Assembly: GCF_008017805.1 (NCBI RefSeq)
Contig: NZ_VRTT01000014.1
Location: forward strand, 50,184-114,183
Length of the DNA stretch: 64,000 bases
Source of the DNA: Paenibacillus sp. N3.4
Lineage (GTDB): Bacteria; Bacillota; Bacilli; Paenibacillales; NBRC-103111
Direction: 5' to 3'
The position numbers were made by a program, and so were the translations under genes. The notes under the pieces are model-generated. The model did no database searches. It worked only from the letters and a program-made list of their open reading frames with translations, and was not told where the DNA came from. Positions 34,862 through 43,729 of the stretch are shown one piece after another; the stretch's first letter is position 1; each line of letters begins with the position of its first letter.

Positions 34862-34899
34862 GCCCCGTAAACCCTTACTCTACAAGGGTTATTTGTCAT
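34862..34899. repeat. Right 38-bp direct repeat of the island (putative attR)
   Basis: Identical to 23173-23210 over 38 bp; flanking similarity includes AAAGGAACCCAGCCAACGGGG to the right. It follows the integrase remnant. The distance between copies defines an element of about 11.7 kb. Confidence 0.85.
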
Positions 34900-35127
34900 A
34901 TACAAAAAAAAGGAACCCAGCCAACGGGGCCGGGTTCAAAAGTTTATATTAAAAAGGGGGTCTTGTTTATTATAATACCTCACCAACATTATGAAACCAT
35001 AACAGGAATATTTCAATTACATTACAAATAAGAAAGCGCTTTTAATCTATTGCCAGTATTTTAGGTTGCACGTTCTCGACCTCTGACATATAATAAGACT
35101 ACCCTTAATTAGAATTATTATAAATAA

Positions 35128-35140
35128 GAGAATCATTCTC
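35128..35140. promoter_or_regulatory. Palindrome upstream of the metal exporter
   Basis: GAGAATCATTCTC is a perfect 13-bp palindrome, 28 bp before the CDF start codon and just after an AT-rich TATAA-containing stretch. Its form resembles Fur/Zur- or ArsR-type metal-responsive operators. Confidence 0.55.
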
Positions 35141-35168
35141 ACTAGACACTTAAAAGGAGGGGAACCGT

Positions 35169-36134
35169 ATGGCTGTTGAATACGACTTTCACCATTTGCA
35201 ACATGTTAAGGATCAATCCAAATCGAGAAAAACGTTATGGGTCACTTTGATTTTGACGGCCTTTTTCACGATTGTAGAAATCGTGGGGGGCGTGCTTTCT
35301 AATTCTCTGGCACTGCTTTCGGATTCTGCACATATGATTTCGGATGTTATCGCTTTGGGTCTAAGTATGATTGCATTGCGATTAGCGACGCATCAGCCGA
35401 ATGCAAGATTCACGTTCGGTTTCCTGCGATTTGAAATTATTGCTTCATTTCTAAATGGGTTAGCGCTTTGTGTTATTGCTTTAGGTATTTTCATTGAGGG
35501 AATTCAACGTATCATTCACCCTCAGACTATGGAACTTGGGCTCATGTTAGGTATTGCCATCATTGGTTTCATCGTCAATCTCGTTCTCACGCTTGTGCTT
35601 CATAATAGCGTTAAGGAAGAAGATAATCTCAATGTTAAAAGCGCGCTGTGGCACTTCTTTGGAGACTTACTCAGCTCGGTAGGTGTCATTGCTTCTGCGA
35701 TTATCATTTATTTTTCCGGTTTACTGTGGTTTGATCCATTAATTTCTATGGTGATAGGCGGTATTATTTTTATAGGTGGCAGCAAAATCATCCGCGAGTC
35801 TTATCTGATCTTGATGGAATCGGTACCTGAACAATTCAATTTGGATGAAATCCGCGCAGAAATTGCTCTCGTTGAAGGCGTAGAGGATGTGCATGAAATG
35901 CATCTATGGGCTATTTCAACGAATCATTACTCGCTAACCGCTCATGTGTTCATCAACCCTAATATCCAACCGTTCTGTGTTATTTTGGCTGTTAATGAAG
36001 CACTTCAAAGCAAGTATGGCATTACGCATTCCACCATCCAAATTGAACATGCCAATATCAATCCTCACGGCGAGTATGGCAAAGAGTTCCTTAAACATAG
36101 GGATGAGATTCATCATAGAGAGCTGCTCACTTAA
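35169..36134 (+). CDS. czcD: Cation diffusion facilitator (CzcD-type metal exporter)
   Basis: A 321-residue transporter with six helices (about 22-215) and a cytoplasmic ferredoxin-like domain. Metal-site motifs are SDSAHMISD in helix 2 and WHFFGDLLSS in helix 5, giving the two His/Asp pairs of zinc-transporting CDF proteins. A His-rich N terminus (DFHHLQH) precedes the first helix. By family it exports Zn2+ (or Co2+/Cd2+) against protons or potassium. A strong AGGAGGGG ribosome site and a palindrome upstream suggest metal-regulated expression. It is the first gene right of the island. Confidence 0.92.
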   Translation: MAVEYDFHHLQHVKDQSKSRKTLWVTLILTAFFTIVEIVGGVLSNSLALLSDSAHMISDVIALGLSMIALRLATHQPNARFTFGFLRFEIIASFLNGLALCVIALGIFIEGIQRIIHPQTMELGLMLGIAIIGFIVNLVLTLVLHNSVKEEDNLNVKSALWHFFGDLLSSVGVIASAIIIYFSGLLWFDPLISMVIGGIIFIGGSKIIRESYLILMESVPEQFNLDEIRAEIALVEGVEDVHEMHLWAISTNHYSLTAHVFINPNIQPFCVILAVNEALQSKYGITHSTIQIEHANINPHGEYGKEFLKHRDEIHHRELLT

Positions 36135-36160
36135 ATAACTAGCCTTTGCCTTAGAAAAGA

Positions 36161-36202
36161 AGACCGTTCACTCTTCCATAGAAGAGGATAACGGTCTCTT
36201 TT
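36161..36202. terminator. Bidirectional terminator between czcD and the LacI gene
   Basis: AGACCGTT (36161-36168) pairs with AACGGTCT (36190-36197), with an inner CTCTTC/GAAGAG stem and CTTTTAT after it on the plus strand and an A-rich stretch before it. It serves both converging genes. Confidence 0.8.
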
Positions 36203-37255
36203 ATATGGTCGTGGACTTGCGTACGATCATGTCTAGATCTATTAGCAGTTCGTGCCCTTCCACTTGGGTCAGGCGTTTTTCAAGCAGTTCAGCGCTTTGC
36301 TGATCTAATTCCTCGCCAATTTGCTTCATAAGAAAAGAAGCAACAAGACTAGTTTGCAGGTCGACGGCATGTCGAAGCTCGTAATGGAAGGATAGCTAGC
36401 CCTCGAATATAGTTCGTTGTCCATGCCAATCAGTTGTATATCCTCAGGCACACGTATCCCGCGGGCGTGGCATAACGCAAGGATTTCCAACGCTAACGCG
36501 TCGTTAAACGTGTAGATTCCAATGGGCCTCAACTCTCCGCTTAACCTCAGAGCCTCATCCAACGTGCCTTCGACGCCGAGCTCTCCGGCATCCAGCAGCG
36601 CATGTGAAACCGCATCCGTCTCGCGAATTCCCGCCATAAACCCATGAATGCGTTGTACGTCCGCACCTAGTCCTTTGCGCCTGCCTGCATATATGACAGA
36701 ACGGCAGCCACGCTCAAGAAGATGTCGCACAGCCTCGGTGGATGCCTTAGCGAAATCCAAGTTAACGGCCAACTTAACCATATCGCCCGGCCAGCCCCAG
36801 CCATTAAAGATGACAAGCGGCGTGCCTTCTCCAACCAATTTCTGCGTAGATTCCATACTCATCGCCAAGCCATGGCTGACGAGTCCATCCACTCTGCGCT
36901 GAAGCAGGAACTCCAAGTGCCTCTGCTCAATCTCCGGGTCCATCCCCGCCGCTGAAAATATGGACAAATGATAGCCAAAGCGATGAACCTTCTTTTCCAA
37001 TTCTTCCGCAAATCGGCCATAATAGCCGCCAAAATGGGGAATGATCAATCCTAATTCATAAGATCGACGCCGACTGAGATTCGTTGCCATCACATTACGA
37101 CGATAGCCTAGATGTATAACGGCTTCTTCCACTTTGCGAATCGTTTCCGGTGCCATCGGCACTTTCCTGCGATTAAGAACATTAGACACTGTTGCTATGG
37201 ATACACCGGCTTCCAAAGCAACGTCTACAATCGTCGGTTGTTTGCTTTTGTTCAT
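36201..37255 (-). pseudogene. LacI family regulator with an apparent one-base deletion
   Basis: The N terminus is a clear LacI regulator: IVDVALEAGVSIATVSNVLN helix-turn-helix, then a periplasmic-binding-like domain (YELGLIIPHFGGYYG, VIYAGRRKGLGA). After SFDMP the frame goes astray and stops at 36326. In another frame the family's C terminus continues (DLQTSLVASFLMKQIGEEL through HELLIDLDMIVRKSTT) to a stop at 36201. Adding one G at about 36361-36366 restores a 351-residue protein, the usual length. The repaired protein would regulate sugar genes in response to an unknown effector. Confidence 0.85.
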
Positions 37256-37396
37256 AAGAACTCCCTCACTCTTGAAACGCTTTAACTTATTCTATCGAGA
37301 AGCAAATGTCTCGTCAAATCCGAGAAGCCTGCGCGAGTTCGCTTTATTTCGCTATGCTATTATGAAACTATTCTTATTCAAGGGAGAACGCGCAGC

Positions 37397-37537
37397 ATGT
37401 GGTTTATCGCAGCAGTCGGAAGTGCGATTTTGTTCGGTCTTACAGGCTTTTTTATGAAAGGTAGTCAAATGCGCAAAGGCTCCACACCGCCGAATACCCC
37501 TATTCTCTGTTACCGCTATTTGCAATGCATGGGTTAG
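37397..37537 (+). pseudogene. Fragment of an EamA-type transporter
   Basis: The ATG at 37397 (AAGGGAGA upstream) starts MWFIAAVGSAILFGLTGFFM, typical of the first helix of drug/metabolite transporters, then diverges after about 28 residues and stops. The remaining nine helices are missing, so it is a deletion remnant. Confidence 0.55.
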
Positions 37538-37669
37538 TTGTTGTTGTTCGTAAAACTTTGATATAAATTTAATATATTGGTAATTTCACCTATTTTTTAT
37601 GCTATAATCGCAGATAGGATAAAGGGAATTATTACCAAATTTAAGTTTATTGAGGAGGAACACATTTTC

Positions 37670-39259
37670 ATGGCATTTAATTCTAAAACACACCAACTTA
37701 TTAAAACAGCAGCAGCCGTCACGTTGGCGGGCATTTTGACCATGTCAACCGGGTTATTGCCAATGGCCCTGGCCGCGGAAAAAGAGTCCTCAAATAGTTC
37801 GCACACACCCGTTCAGGTTGTTACCGGATACAGGGCATCAGCTTTATTAGATGACAAAGGTGATGTCTGGCAATGGGGAAGCAAGTTCGAAGTGAAAAAT
37901 GGAAACACCGTGATATTCCCAGGCACTCCAACCAAAATGGAGGGTCTTAGTAACATCATTGATCTATCTCTTAGCAATACGAATGCAATGGCTGTAAAAA
38001 ATGATGGTACGGTTTGGCTGTGGAGTAGGTATATTCAAAATAAAGACGAGACGGTTACATCCTTTTATGATAAGCCTGTTCAAATCACTAGATTGAAAAA
38101 TATCGCCAAAGTCTCTAACGGCGCAGGATTATCAGCCGCATTAGCGAAAGACGGAAAGGTTTGGGTACAATGGATCTTTCCTACTTCCTCAAACTTAAAG
38201 GAAACCATGAATGTGGTGGCAACCGCTCCAGCCCCCCGCGTCATTGAAGGTTTGGACAAGGTAGTGGATATTTCGACTTCGAACAACTCAGAAGTCATCA
38301 TTTTAAAAGAAGATGGTACGGTTTGGAACTGGAGCGTGACTGAATCTTCATTACCATATTTAGATTCCCTTCAGACCATTCAAGCCATACAAGTGTCCGG
38401 ATTATCCGATATCGTTAAGTTAGCACCTGGAACAGGCGCCATACATCATCTCGCTTTGAAAAAAGATGGCACCGTATGGGCCTGGGGGAGTAGGTTAAAA
38501 GAAGACGTTAATAGCTCAGCAAATAAGCCCTTCCAGATTGCCGGACTTACCGATGTGACCGCATTGTCTGCGGGCCGATGGGATAATGTGGCCGCAAAAA
38601 AAGATGGCTCTGTCTGGACATGGGGTTGTAAAGAGCTTTTAAGAGCAGACGATGCCTGCAATTTTAAAGCTCCAATAAAAGTCGAAGGACTTTCGGATAT
38701 TGTTTTCGTTGCTCAAGGGGAAGAACACAATGCGGCCATTAAAAAAGATGGAACCCTATGGATGTGGGGAGACAATCGGTTTGGGCAATTGGGTGTTGGC
38801 CTCAACAGTGAAATTCCCATCCATAATCCCAATGAAAAAAACGTAGATGCTGAGCAATCAAGTAGTATCAAGGTTACAGTAAATGGTCGCCCCATCACGA
38901 TGACTGAAGCACCCGCCTATATCGATGATGCCAACAATTTAACTTATGTTCCTTTACGTTTCATATCTGACGCACTGGGTGCGAAGATTGACTGGACATC
39001 CAATGACGAGCCCATTATCGCTACAGTCTCACAACCACAGCCGCATCAAGTGAAAATAAAGCTAAATGAGAAGCAAGCAACGATCGACGGCAAGGCAGTC
39101 CTGCTCGACGGCGTAGCGCAATTATCCAACGGTCACACTATGGTGCCGCTGCGTGTTATTAGCGAAGGACTAGGGGCAAATATAACCTGGAATTCCATCT
39201 TGCGGAGCGTAGATATCACTTTGCTGGGAGCACCGGTTCCAACAGCTGCTAAACCATAA
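37670..39259 (+). CDS. Secreted RCC1-repeat protein with copper-amine-oxidase-type stalk domains
   Basis: A 529-residue exported protein. The signal peptide ends at ALA (about 38). Several RCC1-type blades follow, recognisable by KDGTVWAWG-like repeats (DDKGDVWQWG, NDGTVWLWS, KDGSVWTWG, KDGTLWMWG), forming a beta-propeller of about 330 residues. The C terminus holds two copies of the copper amine oxidase N-terminal-like domain (LTYVPLRFISDALGAKIDW and HTMVPLRVISEGLGANITW). In Paenibacillaceae this stalk domain is common on surface proteins and does not imply oxidase activity. The start at 37670 is set by GAGGAGG. Function unknown. Confidence 0.85.
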   Translation: MAFNSKTHQLIKTAAAVTLAGILTMSTGLLPMALAAEKESSNSSHTPVQVVTGYRASALLDDKGDVWQWGSKFEVKNGNTVIFPGTPTKMEGLSNIIDLSLSNTNAMAVKNDGTVWLWSRYIQNKDETVTSFYDKPVQITRLKNIAKVSNGAGLSAALAKDGKVWVQWIFPTSSNLKETMNVVATAPAPRVIEGLDKVVDISTSNNSEVIILKEDGTVWNWSVTESSLPYLDSLQTIQAIQVSGLSDIVKLAPGTGAIHHLALKKDGTVWAWGSRLKEDVNSSANKPFQIAGLTDVTALSAGRWDNVAAKKDGSVWTWGCKELLRADDACNFKAPIKVEGLSDIVFVAQGEEHNAAIKKDGTLWMWGDNRFGQLGVGLNSEIPIHNPNEKNVDAEQSSSIKVTVNGRPITMTEAPAYIDDANNLTYVPLRFISDALGAKIDWTSNDEPIIATVSQPQPHQVKIKLNEKQATIDGKAVLLDGVAQLSNGHTMVPLRVISEGLGANITWNSILRSVDITLLGAPVPTAAKP

Positions 39260-39287
39260 AGCAAAAAAACTAAATGAGAAAATAAGA

Positions 39288-39330
39288 AAAGCCCGACACC
39301 CTGTCAGCAGACAGGATATCGGGCTTTATT
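39288..39330. terminator. Bidirectional terminator between the RCC1 protein and sdhB
   Basis: AAAGCCCGA (39288-39296) pairs with TCGGGCTTT (39319-39327), with inner CCTGTC/GACAGG pairing. T tracts lie on both sides. Confidence 0.88.
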
Positions 39331-39343
39331 GTTTGGATAATTC

Positions 39344-40108
39344 TTACACGCCTAACCATTTCTTGAACAAATGCTTCGTTGTATCAGCATTCAACGCTGC
39401 AATGGAAGTCGTAAGCGGAATGCCTTTCGGACAGGAGCGTACGCAGTTTTGCGAGTTGCCGCAGCCTTCGATACCGCCATCTGTCATCAACGTATCCAGA
39501 CGCTCGTCTTTGTTCATTTCACCTGTTGGATGAGCATTGAACAAACGAACCTGGGAAAGCGCTGAAGGCCCGATAAAGGAGTTTTTGTCATTTACGTTCG
39601 GACAAGCTTCCAAGCATACGCCGCATGTCATACATTTAGAAAGCTCGTACGCCCATTGACGCTTCGATTCGGCCATACGAGGACCTGGTCCAAGATCGTA
39701 AGTTCCGTCAATCGGAACCCATGCTTTAACCTTTTTCAAAGCGTTGAACATGCGTCCACGGTCAATTACGAGGTCGCGCATAACAGGGAACGTGCTCATT
39801 GGCGCTACACGAATCGGCTGTTCCAGTTTATCCACGAGCGCTGAACAAGCTTGGCGCGGCTTACCGTTGATAACCATCGAACAAGCACCGCAAACTTCCT
39901 CAAGACAGTTGGATTCCCAGCAAACAGGCGTTGTTTTATCACCTTTAGCGTTCTTTGGATTACGTTGCACTTCCATCAAACCGCTGATGACGTTCATATT
40001 GGAACGGTAAGGAATCTCAAACTCCTCAACATAAGGTTTTGAATCTGGACTCTCTTGACGAGTCACGATAAACTTCACTGTTTTTTGTGCGCTTAGTGTC
40101 TCCGCCAT
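39344..40108 (-). CDS. sdhB: Succinate dehydrogenase iron-sulfur subunit
   Basis: A 254-residue subunit of respiratory complex II. The plant-type [2Fe-2S] site is CWESNCLEEVCGACSM plus a later Cys (about 63-85). The [4Fe-4S]/[3Fe-4S] sites are CMTCGVCLEACP (about 158-170) and CGNSQNCVRSCPKGIP (about 215). It passes electrons from FAD to menaquinone through SdhC. It starts 2 bp from the sdhA stop, so translation is coupled. Order sdhC-sdhA-sdhB is that of Bacillus. Confidence 0.96.
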   Translation of the reverse strand: MAETLSAQKTVKFIVTRQESPDSKPYVEEFEIPYRSNMNVISGLMEVQRNPKNAKGDKTTPVCWESNCLEEVCGACSMVINGKPRQACSALVDKLEQPIRVAPMSTFPVMRDLVIDRGRMFNALKKVKAWVPIDGTYDLGPGPRMAESKRQWAYELSKCMTCGVCLEACPNVNDKNSFIGPSALSQVRLFNAHPTGEMNKDERLDTLMTDGGIEGCGNSQNCVRSCPKGIPLTTSIAALNADTTKHLFKKWLGV

Positions 40109-40110
40109 GA

Positions 40111-41873
40111 TTAATGTCCTCCCTTTTTCTTCTCCGTCGAATAGTCACGTTTACGTGGCGCAATCAAAGAAACGTCGATCTCTTCGTAGCTGATTTTCGG
40201 ACCATCCGGCGTCCAATCGGCAATGGTTGTTTTCATGAAATTCTCATCATCACGCTCGGTAAATTCCGGCTTGTAATGCGCGCCGCGGCTCTCGTTGCGC
40301 ATTAACGCGCCAAGCGTCATCGCTTCCGCCAACTCGAACATGTTCCACAGCTGACGCGTGAAGGCAACCCCTTGGTTGTTCCAACGAGCCGTATCCGTGA
40401 TGTTGATGTTGTTGTATCTTTGTTTCAAATCTTTGATTTTACCGATTGTATCTTCCAAACGGTCGTTGTAACGAACAACCGTCATATTCGCATTCATCAT
40501 GTCGCCAAGCTCTTTGTGCAGAACATAAGCATTCTCTGTGCCGTTATTCATTTTGAGCAAGTTTTCATAACGGTCCACATGACGTTTCTTCTCACGATCG
40601 AAAACGATCGAGGATGTGTCGTCCGCATGCTTCTCTAAGCCGCGAATATACTCAACCGCTTTAGGACCGGAAACCATGCCATCATAGATCGCCGAAACAA
40701 GGGAGTTTGCACCAAGACGGTTTGCACCGTGATGCTGATACTCACACTCACCCGCAGCGAATAGGCCTGGAATGTTCGTCATCATGTTATAGTCAACCCA
40801 GATGCCGCCCATCGAATAGTGAACCGCAGGGAAAATTTTCATTGGGATCTTGCGCGGATCGTCACCCATGAATTTCTCGTAGATTTCCATAATACCGCCG
40901 AGCTTAATATCCAGCTCTTTAGGATCTTTATGAGAAAGATCGAGATAGACCATGTTCTCGCCATTAATACCAAGCTTTTGGTCTACGCAAACGGAGAAAA
41001 TTTCACGAGTCGCAATATCACGCGGCACCAAGTTCCCGTATGCCGGATATTTCTCTTCAAGGAAGTACCAAGGCTTACCGTCTTTATAGGTCCAAATGCG
41101 TCCACCTTCACCACGCGCAGACTCGGACATCAAGCGAAGCTTGTCGTCTCCAGGAATCGCTGTTGGATGAATTTGAATCATTTCACCATTCGCATACTTA
41201 ACGCCTTGTTGATAGACTGCGCTTGCTGCCGTACCTGTATTGATAACCGAGTTCGTTGTTTTTCCGAAAATAATACCAGGGCCGCCTGTTGCCAAGATAA
41301 CTGCGTCAGATGGGAATGTTTGAACTTCCATGCTCCGCAAATCTTGAGCCGCAATACCACGGCACACGCCTTCGTCATCCAGAACGGAACCGAGGAACTC
41401 CCAGTGCTCGAACTTCGTAACGAGACCCGCTGTTTCCCAGCGGCGAACTTGCTCATCCAAAGCGTACAACAACTGTTGACCAGTCGTTGCGCCCGCGAAT
41501 GCAGTACGGTGATACTTGGTTCCACCGAAACGGCGGAAGTCCAGAAGACCTTCTGCGTACGGTTAAACATAACGCCCATCCGGTCCATCAAGTGAATAAT
41601 CCCTGGAGCTGCATCACATAATGCTTTAACAGGCGGTTGATTTGCCAAGAAATCTCCGCCATAAACTGTATCATCAAAGTGCTCCCACGTGGAGTCGCCT
41701 TCACCTTTGGTATTCACCGCACCGTTAATGCCGCCTTGCGCACATACGGAGTGGGATCGTTTCACAGGTACCAAGGAGAACAATTGCACATGAACTCCGG
41801 CCTCTGCTGCTTTAATTGTCGCCATGAGTCCCGCAAGGCCTCCACCAACGACGATGATTTTCGAATTAGCCAT
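40111..41873 (-). CDS. sdhA: Succinate dehydrogenase flavoprotein subunit, apparent one-base frameshift
   Basis: Oxidises succinate to fumarate in complex II. The first frame (41873 to about 41552) has the FAD-binding start KIIVVGGGLAGLMATIKAAE and the covalent-FAD His region KRSHSVCAQGGI. The second frame (to 40111) holds HPTAIPG, SESARGEGGRIW, HYSMGGIWVD and ECEYQHHGANRLGANSL. Adding one C (plus strand) at about 41552, turning CAGAAGG into CAGGAAGG on the coding strand, restores a 587-residue protein of normal length. Because this TCA-cycle gene is rarely lost, a sequence error is more likely than a real mutation. Confidence 0.93.
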
Positions 41874-41889
41874 TTCTGTTCACCCTCCC

Positions 41890-42543
41890 TTAATGCCCCG
41901 AATGTGCTTCTACCGGAACCGAAAATTCCGAGCCTGTAAAAGCGACCAAAGACATAATAAACATCACGGACATCACAACGAATAAAGCCATCCAAACAAT
42001 GGAAGAGTAACGTTGTGCGCGTGGTCCAACTGTAATACCCCAACTAACCAAGAACGACCAAATTCCATTACAGAAATGGAAGCTTGCTGAAACAACACCG
42101 ATAACATAAATCGTAAAAATAACTGGATTCGTTGCAATATCGTGCATTGTTCGACCGAGATCTTCATGCGCTACATTGCCTAAAGCAACCTGTAAACGCG
42201 TTTCAAAGAGATGCCAAGCAACGAACAAGAAAGTGATAACGCCGGTCACCCGTTGAAGCATAAACATTTGATTGCGGAAATACCCATAGCTGGACACGTT
42301 ATTCCGTGCTTGATACGCCACATACAGCCCGTAAACGGCATGATAAAGAAGCGGAAGCCAAATCCCCACGATTTCCAGGAGCAGAACCAATGGCAGACCG
42401 TTCAGCCAGTTAATTTGATCCACGAAGGCTGCTGGTCCTTTGGTTGCTTCATAGTTAGTGAGCAAATGCTCAATAAGGAAGAAGCCCACCGGAATGACAC
42501 CTAGCAAAGAGTGGATCTTTCGAAAGTAATACGAATTACCCAT
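41890..42543 (-). CDS. sdhC: Succinate dehydrogenase cytochrome b558 subunit
   Basis: A 217-residue membrane anchor with five helices that binds two b hemes and the quinone. The start YYFRKIHSLLGVIPVGFFLI matches Bacillus SdhC; conserved His residues occur in KIHS, LIEHLL, VAWHLFE and SASFHFCNG. I chose the ATG at 42543 because GAGGGGGG lies upstream; the frame extends to 42576 but those residues do not fit. It is the first gene of sdhCAB, divergent from a LysR regulator. Confidence 0.92.
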   Translation of the reverse strand: MGNSYYFRKIHSLLGVIPVGFFLIEHLLTNYEATKGPAAFVDQINWLNGLPLVLLLEIVGIWLPLLYHAVYGLYVAYQARNNVSSYGYFRNQMFMLQRVTGVITFLFVAWHLFETRLQVALGNVAHEDLGRTMHDIATNPVIFTIYVIGVVSASFHFCNGIWSFLVSWGITVGPRAQRYSSIVWMALFVVMSVMFIMSLVAFTGSEFSVPVEAHSGH

Positions 42544-42829
42544 AATGTAACCAATTCCCCCCTCAACAAAATTCATAAACTAACATCTGACATGTTTAGA
42601 CAAAACAAGCCACATACCATTCTACTCTCGCCGCAAACGAGCGTCAACCCATAATCATCCACGCCTATTTTGCGCCAAAGCAGTGAATGAATATACACGG
42701 CCAGCCAATAATTGTGAATAAAAAGTGACATGTACATCGTACCTCTTTCGCGCTTATAATGGAAGTGCCGTTTTTTTATATACACTTATAACAATTTCAC
42801 ATATATAAGGTTGAAGGAGATGATAGATC

Positions 42830-43729
42830 GTGGAACTTTTGGATGTTTTCGCCGTTGTTGTGGAACAAGTGAGCTTGAATAAAGCCTCTCAACTTTTAAA
42901 CCTTTCGCAGCCTGCCCTTTCGCGCAAAATCATGAAACTGGAAGAAGAGCTTGGCGTCGAACTTTTTATTCGCAAAGGCAAGCGGCTTGAGCTAACGAAG
43001 GTCGGCCAAATTTGCTATGAGCATGCCTTGGAGCTGCGGCATTTGGAACGGAAATTCAAGCAAGCCATCCAAACCTATAAAGCGGCAGGATCCCATACTT
43101 CCATTACGATTGGTGCCAGTTTAACCACTCTGCAGGCTACTCTTCCTGATCTTGTGACCTATTATTTGCAAGATTACCCGCTCACAGAGATCAAGCTTCT
43201 GACGGGAAAAACCCATGAGGTCGTCACCATGGTAAAGGAAAATAAGGTGGACATCGGCATTGTCGCTTCCCAGATCAATGCTACAAGCCTACATTGTGAA
43301 CCCTTATTTGACGATCATTTATGTTTGGTACTCCCGCTAGGACATCCATTAATAGATCAAAGCGTCATCACCATGGCTGATTTAAATGAGCTGCCCATGA
43401 TTTTATTTTCCAAAGGCACTTGGTACCGCATTCTGATGGACGAATTGTTCAATCGGTTCACCATTTTGCCCAATGTTCAAATGGAGATCGATTCCTTCGA
43501 GGCGATCCTACGTCTCGTCTCTACTTGTAAAACAGCCACCCTGCTGCCCAAATCGTATCTAAGAGAAGATTTAATTCGGAATAACGAACTCATTTTACGC
43601 GATTTGGCGGAGCTTGAGCAAACGAAGCGCACGACATCGTTAATTTACTCCGACCTCTCTTCGGATAACCCTGAATCCATGAAATTCATTACTCAGGCAA
43701 TAAGTTACTTTAGCACTCCTAATAACTAA
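42830..43729 (+). CDS. LysR family transcriptional regulator
   Basis: A 299-residue regulator. The N-terminal winged helix is VSLNKASQLLNLSQPALSRK followed by EEELGVELFIRKGKRLELT. The effector-binding domain resembles CysB/CcpC types (ITIGASLTTLQATLPDLV). A GTG start with AAGGAG ten bases upstream. It is divergent from sdhCAB with a spacer of about 290 bp, so control of succinate dehydrogenase is a natural guess. Confidence 0.9.
   Translation: MELLDVFAVVVEQVSLNKASQLLNLSQPALSRKIMKLEEELGVELFIRKGKRLELTKVGQICYEHALELRHLERKFKQAIQTYKAAGSHTSITIGASLTTLQATLPDLVTYYLQDYPLTEIKLLTGKTHEVVTMVKENKVDIGIVASQINATSLHCEPLFDDHLCLVLPLGHPLIDQSVITMADLNELPMILFSKGTWYRILMDELFNRFTILPNVQMEIDSFEAILRLVSTCKTATLLPKSYLREDLIRNNELILRDLAELEQTKRTTSLIYSDLSSDNPESMKFITQAISYFSTPNN

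Noticed and set aside
35031..35044. AGAAAGCGCTTTTA as a CcpA (cre) site
   Set aside because: The outer bases deviate from the consensus and the next gene is a metal exporter, so carbon control is not expected.
40819..41595. 258-codon open frame antisense to sdhA
   Set aside because: It is the complement of a highly conserved gene and has no domain or ribosome site.
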